From Hyphomicrobiales bacterium (GTDB lineage: Bacteria; Pseudomonadota; Alphaproteobacteria; Rhizobiales; Rhizobiaceae), in contig UBJR01000030.1 in NCBI GenBank assembly GCA_900465675.1, forward strand, positions 378 to 64,377: a stretch of 64,000 bases of DNA. The letters are read 5' to 3'. The notes under the pieces were generated by a model. That model saw nothing but the letters and a program-made list of their open reading frames with translations, made no database searches and was not told where the DNA came from. Positions 59,353 to 64,000 of the stretch are shown in pieces; positions within the stretch are counted from its first letter, which is position 1; each line of letters begins with the position of its first letter. Both the position numbers and the translations under genes were made by a program.

Positions 59353-60834
59353 ATGAGCGAACTCACCAGCCTGACCATTGCCGAAGCCCGCGAGAAGCTG
59401 CGCGGCAAGGAGATCACCGCCACCGAACTGACCGAAGCCTATATCTCGGCGATCGATGCGGCGAACGGCGCGCTGAACGCCTATATCAAGACCACGCCCG
59501 ATCTCGCCCGCGCCATGGCCAAGAAGTCCGATGAGCGCATCGCGGCCGGTGAGGCAGGCGATCTCGAAGGCATCCCGCTCGGCATCAAGGATCTGTTCGC
59601 CACCGTCGGCGTCCACACCCAGGCCTGCAGCCATATTCTCGACGGCTTCGAGCCGCGTTATGAATCGACCGTCACCCAGAACCTCTGGGACGACGGCGCC
59701 GTCATGCTCGGCAAGCTGAACATGGACGAGTTCGCCATGGGCTCGTCGAACGAAACCTCGCATTACGGTGCGGTGATCAACCCCTGGCGCGCCTCCGGCT
59801 CCAATCAGCAGCTGGTTCCGGGCGGCTCTTCGGGCGGTTCTGCGGCTGCCGTTGCTGCCCATCTCTGCGCCGGTGCGACCGCGACCGATACCGGCGGCTC
59901 GATCCGCCAGCCGGCAGCCTTCACCGGCACCGTCGGCATCAAGCCGACCTACGGCCGCTGCTCGCGCTGGGGCACTGTCGCCTTCGCCTCGTCGCTTGAC
60001 CAGGCCGGTCCGATCGCCCGCGACGTGCGGGACGCCGCGATCCTCCTGAAGTCGATGGCCTCGGTCGACTCCAAGGACACGACCTCGGTCGATCTGCCCG
60101 TTCCGGATTACGAAGCCGCACTCGGCAAATCGCTGAAGGGCATGAAGATCGGCATTCCGAACGAATACCGCGTCGACGGCATGCCCGAGGAGATCGAAAC
60201 GCTCTGGCAGCAGGGCATTGCCTGGCTGAAGGATGCCGGTGCCGAGATCGTCAACATCTCGCTGCCGCACACCAAATATGCGCTTCCGGCCTATTACATC
60301 GTCGCCCCCGCCGAGGCCTCCTCGAACCTCGCCCGCTACGACGGCGTCCGCTACGGCCTGCGCGTCGACGGCAAGGACATCGCCGACATGTACGAGAAGA
60401 CCCGCGCTGCGGGCTTCGGCAAGGAAGTCAAGCGCCGCATCATGATCGGCACCTACGTGCTGTCGGCCGGTTACTACGACGCCTATTATATCAAGGCCCA
60501 GAAGGTTCGCACGTTGATCAAGCGCGACTTCGAGATCGTCTTCGACGCCGGTGTCGATGCGATCCTGACCCCGGCCACACCGTCGTCCGCTTTCGGTGTC
60601 GCCGACGAGAACCTCGCCGCCGATCCGGTCGCGATGTATCTGAACGACATCTTCACGGTCACCGTCAACATGGCGGGCCTGCCGGGCATCGCCGTTCCCG
60701 CCGGTCTCGACCACAAGGGCCTGCCGCTTGGACTGCAGCTGATCGGCAAGCCCTTCGACGAGGAAACCCTCTTCAAGACCGCCCATGTCATCGAACAGGC
60801 AGCCGGCAAGTTCTCCCCTGCCAAGTGGTGGTAA
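59353..60834 (+). CDS. gatA: Asp-tRNA(Asn)/Glu-tRNA(Gln) amidotransferase subunit A
   Basis: GatA (493 residues) is the amidase that supplies ammonia from glutamine to GatB. The Ser-cisSer-Lys triad is visible: Lys79 (GIPLGIKD), Ser159 (PGGSSGGSA) and Ser183 (TDTGGSIRQP). Full length and intact. The gene is followed by a 12-bp hairpin at 60841-60869 that marks the end of the gatCA unit. Confidence 0.96.
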   Translation: MSELTSLTIAEAREKLRGKEITATELTEAYISAIDAANGALNAYIKTTPDLARAMAKKSDERIAAGEAGDLEGIPLGIKDLFATVGVHTQACSHILDGFEPRYESTVTQNLWDDGAVMLGKLNMDEFAMGSSNETSHYGAVINPWRASGSNQQLVPGGSSGGSAAAVAAHLCAGATATDTGGSIRQPAAFTGTVGIKPTYGRCSRWGTVAFASSLDQAGPIARDVRDAAILLKSMASVDSKDTTSVDLPVPDYEAALGKSLKGMKIGIPNEYRVDGMPEEIETLWQQGIAWLKDAGAEIVNISLPHTKYALPAYYIVAPAEASSNLARYDGVRYGLRVDGKDIADMYEKTRAAGFGKEVKRRIMIGTYVLSAGYYDAYYIKAQKVRTLIKRDFEIVFDAGVDAILTPATPSSAFGVADENLAADPVAMYLNDIFTVTVNMAGLPGIAVPAGLDHKGLPLGLQLIGKPFDEETLFKTAHVIEQAAGKFSPAKWW

Positions 60835-60840
60835 GATTGA

Positions 60841-60869
60841 AGCGCTCCGCTTGAGGTAAGCGGGGCGCT
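60841..60869 (+). terminator. Hairpin after gatA
   Basis: AGCGCTCCGCTT pairs with AAGCGGGGCGCT (one G-T pair) around a 5-base loop. No T-run follows, so termination may be partial. It starts six bases after the gatA stop. Confidence 0.55.
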
Positions 60870-60935
60870 CTGCCGGTGGTTGTATGCAAATCGCTATTTG
60901 GGGTAGATTTCGCTTGGCTGCCCTGCTAGGCGGAG

Positions 60936-62042
60936 GTGAATTTCGATCAGGTTCAACCCGTGCCGCAAAAACGTCTATCGATCATCGCCCCAACTTACAA
61001 TGAAATCGGAAATGTGATTCCGTTTGCCGAGCGTGTAAAATCCACGCTAGCTGGCATCGACTGGGAAATACTGTTCGTTGATGACAATTCCGCGGACGGA
61101 ACTGCGCGGAAGGCGTTCGAATACGCCGCAGACGATGCCCGTATTCGAACTATCATCAGATTGGATGATCGTGGCCTTGCCAGGTCCAGCATTCAGGGCA
61201 TGTTGTCAGCGCGTGGCGATTTGCTGTGCGTGATGGACGTTGACGGTCAGCACGATCCGGCAGTCTTGGTTGACATGATCGCGCGCCTTGAAAGCGATAA
61301 TCTCGACATCGTCAGTGCTGCTCGCCGCCTCGAGGCCGATCGCGCCCTGGAGGGACTTTCACCGCTTCGCCAGAGGCTGTCCACATTTGGCAATTGGCTG
61401 AGCAGCTTGGTTCTTGGACGAAAGCTGTCCGATCCGCTGACCGGCTTCTTTGTAATGCGTCGCAGCAGCTTCCTCGATGTGGCACCAAGACTCGGAGATC
61501 CTGGCTTCAAGCTGCTTCTCGACATATTGTATTCCAACAAGAAGCTTCGCCATGGTGAGGTTCCATTCGACTTCGGCGTGCGAACTCATGGCGAATCGAA
61601 GCTCGACATCTATGTCGTATGGAAATTCGTGACATTCTTGCTGAGCAAGATGACCGGCGGCCTTCTCCCGGTCAGCCTCATTTCCTTCTTGTTCGTTGGT
61701 GGCTCGGGCATTTTCGTTCATTTTGCCGTGCTCTATTCGGTCTTGGCATTTGCGCTGCCTTTCATCGCCGCACAAACGGTCGCGACGCTGGTCGCTGCTA
61801 CTAGCAATTTTCTGCTCAACAACCTTCTGACCTTTCAGGACAAACGGCTGTACGGATGGAAAAAAGCCTTGGGTTACCTCAAATTTCTGGCTGTTTCCGC
61901 AGTCGGAATCGTTGCCAATGTTTCCGCCGCCACACTGGCTTATGAGCGGCTCGTGCATGTCGTGTTCCTTGCCACGCTTGCTGGTATCGCGATCGATACG
62001 GTGTGGAAATTCGTAATCGCGAACAGGTTTATCTGGAAATGA
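60936..62042 (+). CDS. Glycosyltransferase family 2 (polyprenyl-phosphate sugar synthase) fused to GtrA-like domain
   Basis: The 368-residue protein has a GT2 domain (IIAPTYNEIGNVIPFAERV, ILFVDDNSADGTARKA, VMDVDGQHDP with the DxD motif, DPLTGFFVMRR; about residues 12-230) followed by four membrane helices of the GtrA type (about 235-365). Such fusions resemble dolichol-phosphate mannose synthases. The GT2 part would load a sugar onto undecaprenyl phosphate and the GtrA part would help flip it. GTG 60936 is taken as start; GTG 60960 is an alternative. Codon use is less GC-rich than in the neighbours. It overlaps the next gene by four bases. Confidence 0.88.
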   Translation: MNFDQVQPVPQKRLSIIAPTYNEIGNVIPFAERVKSTLAGIDWEILFVDDNSADGTARKAFEYAADDARIRTIIRLDDRGLARSSIQGMLSARGDLLCVMDVDGQHDPAVLVDMIARLESDNLDIVSAARRLEADRALEGLSPLRQRLSTFGNWLSSLVLGRKLSDPLTGFFVMRRSSFLDVAPRLGDPGFKLLLDILYSNKKLRHGEVPFDFGVRTHGESKLDIYVVWKFVTFLLSKMTGGLLPVSLISFLFVGGSGIFVHFAVLYSVLAFALPFIAAQTVATLVAATSNFLLNNLLTFQDKRLYGWKKALGYLKFLAVSAVGIVANVSAATLAYERLVHVVFLATLAGIAIDTVWKFVIANRFIWK

Positions 62043-63535
62043 CTATTTCGGCTTCCGGCGCCCCTGGGCCTCAGACCCTATCCCGCAAGGTGATGACGTC
62101 GCTTTGGATTTTGCTTGCTGCCTCCGTATGCTCGTTGCTGCTTGTCAAACTTGTTCAGCTTTCTTTCTACTTTGACGGCGGCATCTACGCTGGAGTCGCC
62201 AGAAATATGGCCGAAGGGGTCGGTTCGGCCTGGAGCCCGTATTTTTCACAGACACTCTTCCCGGTCTTTGCGGAACACCCCCCTTTCATGATGTGGGTTG
62301 AATCCTTGGGATTCATGGTCTTCGGTGACACGATTGCAGTCGAAAAGAGTTTCTCGCTGCTGACTTTTGCAGTCGCAGGCGTTCTCCTGTTGAAAATGTG
62401 GATGCGGTTGCACGACGGCGATGTTGTCATGCAGCGCGCGGCGCCGATTGCCTTGTTCATGGTACTGATCGCCGGCCGCATGAAATGGGGTTTTGCCAAT
62501 GGTATGTTGGAAAATCAGCTAATTATCTTCACGTTGAGCGCCGTCTTACTGATCGTAACGGCCTACGACCGGCGCTTGGGTGTTTCCAGTTTGTCGCGTA
62601 TATCGCTGATCGCATGCGCCGGGCTGGCGATTTCGCTGGCCGTTTTTACAAAGGGCCCGGTTGGCCTGTTTCCATTAGCCACGCCGGCGATTTACTGGTT
62701 TTGTTTTCGGCGCCCGTCTTTCGCCGCCGTGGTGCTCGATAGCCTGATACTTGTCGCCATTGTCGTGCTTCTGTTTCTCGTGCTCTGGTCTTTCGACGCT
62801 TCGCGCGAAGCGACACAGCGCTATTTGGCTGCTCAGCTGTTGCCCAGTCTGGCAGGAGATCGCGGAAACTTCGGCGGCGGTCTCTCGGCCGTTCGCAATC
62901 TCATTGGCGTCAACGGCTATTCGTTCGCGATCACCGCGCTTGTTCTCGTTGTTTTCCGCCGGTGGGACATGGCGGTACCGGACGCGGTTTTGCGGAAGAA
63001 ACGAATGCAGAGTGCAGCATTCCTGTTGCTTGTCGGGTGTTCGGCCTCATTTCCAATTCTCGCCAGTCCGCGTGTCACGAACTTTTACTTCAATCCTTCG
63101 TTGCCGTATTTTTCGACAGGATTCTGCGTGTTGTGTGCGCCTGTTCTGCTAGGCGGTCTCAGCCGGCTGGGAGAGCGATGGCAGAATCGCTTGTGGATCG
63201 CGTCGAGCGTTGTTCTTGCTGCATCCGTGGTGATTGTTGGTCTGAATTTTGGCCGTATGGGCGGCGACAAGCAGGTTATCGAAAACGCATCTGCAATTGC
63301 CGAAGCCGTTTGTGGTGCCAGCAAGACCGCGTGCCGCGAGACCGTTAGCGCCTGTGGCAAGGTTTGGGAGGATTGGCCGCTTCATACGTATTTGCAGCGC
63401 TACTACAAGGTGAGTATGGCGCCGGAGCCCTCCGCTGCGATCAAGTACTTGGTAGCCGACGAAAGCTGCCAGTTGGACTCCACCTACGCTGATACAGGCG
63501 TGAAACTCTTCCCATACCGTTTGCTGCAACATTGA
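62039..63535 (+). CDS. ArnT-like glycosyltransferase (GT39/GT-C membrane protein)
   Basis: The 498-residue protein has many transmembrane helices (about 10 to 12) and a loop DGGIYAGVARNMAEGVGSAWSPYFSQTLFPVFAEHPPFMMWVES of the GT-C type with the acidic residue after the first helix. Such enzymes take a sugar from undecaprenyl phosphate and add it to lipid A, protein or polysaccharide in the periplasm. The acceptor and sugar are unknown. The ATG at 62039 overlaps the previous stop (ATGA), so the two are made together. A cluster of cysteines sits near residues 425-440 (AVCGASKTACRETVSACG). Codon use is AT-richer than the flanking genes, suggesting acquisition. Confidence 0.85.
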   Translation: MTISASGAPGPQTLSRKVMTSLWILLAASVCSLLLVKLVQLSFYFDGGIYAGVARNMAEGVGSAWSPYFSQTLFPVFAEHPPFMMWVESLGFMVFGDTIAVEKSFSLLTFAVAGVLLLKMWMRLHDGDVVMQRAAPIALFMVLIAGRMKWGFANGMLENQLIIFTLSAVLLIVTAYDRRLGVSSLSRISLIACAGLAISLAVFTKGPVGLFPLATPAIYWFCFRRPSFAAVVLDSLILVAIVVLLFLVLWSFDASREATQRYLAAQLLPSLAGDRGNFGGGLSAVRNLIGVNGYSFAITALVLVVFRRWDMAVPDAVLRKKRMQSAAFLLLVGCSASFPILASPRVTNFYFNPSLPYFSTGFCVLCAPVLLGGLSRLGERWQNRLWIASSVVLAASVVIVGLNFGRMGGDKQVIENASAIAEAVCGASKTACRETVSACGKVWEDWPLHTYLQRYYKVSMAPEPSAAIKYLVADESCQLDSTYADTGVKLFPYRLLQH

Positions 63536-63575
63536 GTGTGCGGTTCGATCGTGGGCTTGGTTCGATAGGATATTG

Positions 63576-63607
63576 AAGGACCGGCTCTCCTATGAGAGCC
63601 GGTCCTT
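63576..63607. terminator. Bidirectional hairpin between convergent genes
   Basis: AAGGACCGGCTCTC pairs perfectly over 14 bases with GAGAGCCGGTCCTT around CTAT, between the stops of the glycosyltransferase and the YjhX gene. No long T-run follows, but it is the longest perfect hairpin in this part of the window. Confidence 0.65.
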
Positions 63608-63613
63608 CTGCCT

Positions 63614-63871
63614 TCATCGATTATCCTGCTCCGCCCTCACCAGCACCAGTCCCCGCTCGGTAATCCGGTAGGGCTTGCCGCCCTGTGAGCGGATGGCCCG
63701 TTTCTGCTTGAGCTTGCGGAAGGTGAGGATGTCGATGCCGGAGAAGACCCAGCCTTCTCTGGTGAAAAGTTGAAGCTTCTCGATGACGCGGTCTTCGCCG
63801 CGGGTGAGTTCGATCCGGCCGCCCTGGGCGAGCAGGTGCAGGATGCGCTGTTCGGCGCGTGAAATGTCCAT
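63614..63871 (-). CDS. YjhX-family (UPF0386) protein
   Basis: The 85-residue product matches the YjhX/UPF0386 family: MDISRAEQRILHLLAQGGRI at the N-terminus, KLQLFTREGWVFSGIDILTF and KRAIRSQGGKPYRITERGLVLVRA later, giving a winged-helix-like fold. E. coli YjhX has been proposed as the toxin of a toxin-antitoxin pair with the GNAT protein YjhQ. No GNAT gene lies beside it in the window, so the pair is not seen; the gene to the right is outside. ATG 63871 is the family start; a frame open to 63907 adds 12 residues with no support. Confidence 0.85.
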   Translation of the reverse strand: MDISRAEQRILHLLAQGGRIELTRGEDRVIEKLQLFTREGWVFSGIDILTFRKLKQKRAIRSQGGKPYRITERGLVLVRAEQDNR

Positions 63872-64000
63872 TGTTGTGTTGATCCGGTCTGGCGCTCGAA
63901 AGCGCACAAAAAAACGATCCGTCGTTCAAGGCGAACGGCGGGGCTTCGTTTTTTCTGGCCCATGCGCGCAAGCAGCTTGCGGGCAGGGCCCTTAGCGGGT

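Noticed and set aside
58213..60786. Open frame of 857 codons on the minus strand across the hydrolase, gatC and gatA
   Set aside because: It lies opposite three well-supported genes and has low-complexity composition (Gly, Asp, Arg, Val) with no motif.
1..64000. CRISPR arrays, insertion sequences, prophage or integrase genes
   Set aside because: No regularly spaced repeats, transposase or integrase-like proteins were found on reading both strands.

Overview
The window is chromosomal core sequence from an alphaproteobacterium of the order Hyphomicrobiales, most probably Rhizobium or a close relative. Evidence: a 14-gene nuo operon carrying rhizobial accessory genes, divK-pleD, the short form of ProS, LolC/LolD, RNase J, overlapping pyrB-pyrC', direct-repeat GAAC-N7-GAAC LexA boxes, and high-GC codon use throughout. 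No prophage, insertion sequence, CRISPR array or rRNA operon is visible. The least typical stretches are an AT-rich gap at 39.2-39.6 kb and a two-gene glycosyltransferase block at 60.9-63.5 kb.

Layout. 1-2.4 kb: a partial aldo/keto reductase, a DUF3833 protein, a cupin and a methyltransferase. 2.6-3.25 kb: tRNA-Val(TAC) and a tandem pair of tRNA-Asp(GTC). 3.5-19.6 kb: nuoA to nuoN for respiratory complex I, interrupted by a small secreted protein (between nuoD and nuoE) and a protein that shares its C-terminal domain with NuoE (between nuoF and nuoG). 19.6-22.9 kb: birA, rnj, methylmalonyl-CoA epimerase, DUF1467. 22.9-23.5 kb: an intergenic region with a probable small RNA. 23.5-26.8 kb: proS, lolC, lolD. 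26.8-28.1 kb: three small genes around two LexA-type boxes, including a 28-residue membrane peptide. 28.2-36.1 kb: dnaE1, an L,D-transpeptidase, a GNAT-TPR fusion and dinB, the last with a LexA box at its promoter. 36.3-39.1 kb: HAD phosphatase, DUF3572, divK, pleD. 39.1-40.1 kb: a long gap with a candidate structured RNA, then rpmG. 40.2-47.2 kb, minus strand: MFS transporter, DUF983, rnr, topA. 47.6-51.8 kb, minus strand: pyrB, pyrC', a 55-residue membrane protein, plsY, dprA. 52-57 kb: AidB-like acyl-CoA dehydrogenase, GNAT, a TetR/MFS divergent pair, a second TetR. 57.2-60.8 kb: two small membrane proteins, ruvX, a metallo-hydrolase, gatC, gatA. 60.9-63.9 kb: a polyprenyl-phosphate glycosyltransferase-GtrA fusion, an ArnT-like glycosyltransferase and a YjhX-family protein.

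How the genes fit together. The nuo block encodes a complete proton-pumping NADH dehydrogenase. LolC/LolD exports lipoproteins, PlsY starts phospholipid synthesis and LdtA-type transpeptidases cross-link peptidoglycan, so envelope biogenesis is well represented. DnaE1, DinB, TopA, DprA and RuvX serve DNA replication and repair. DivK and PleD control cell cycle and cyclic-di-GMP. The glycosyltransferase pair looks like a complete module that charges, flips and transfers a sugar to a periplasmic target.

Most interesting: (1) a compact SOS-like island at 27.3-28.1 kb with a 28-aa membrane peptide gene, reminiscent in architecture of Caulobacter SidA; (2) a dihydroorotase homologue (PyrC') that has lost most metal-ligand positions; (3) a helix-hairpin-helix-like domain shared by NuoE and an extra nuo-operon protein; (4) two candidate small RNAs. 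All functional statements rest on reading the sequence and on family knowledge; no database search was run.
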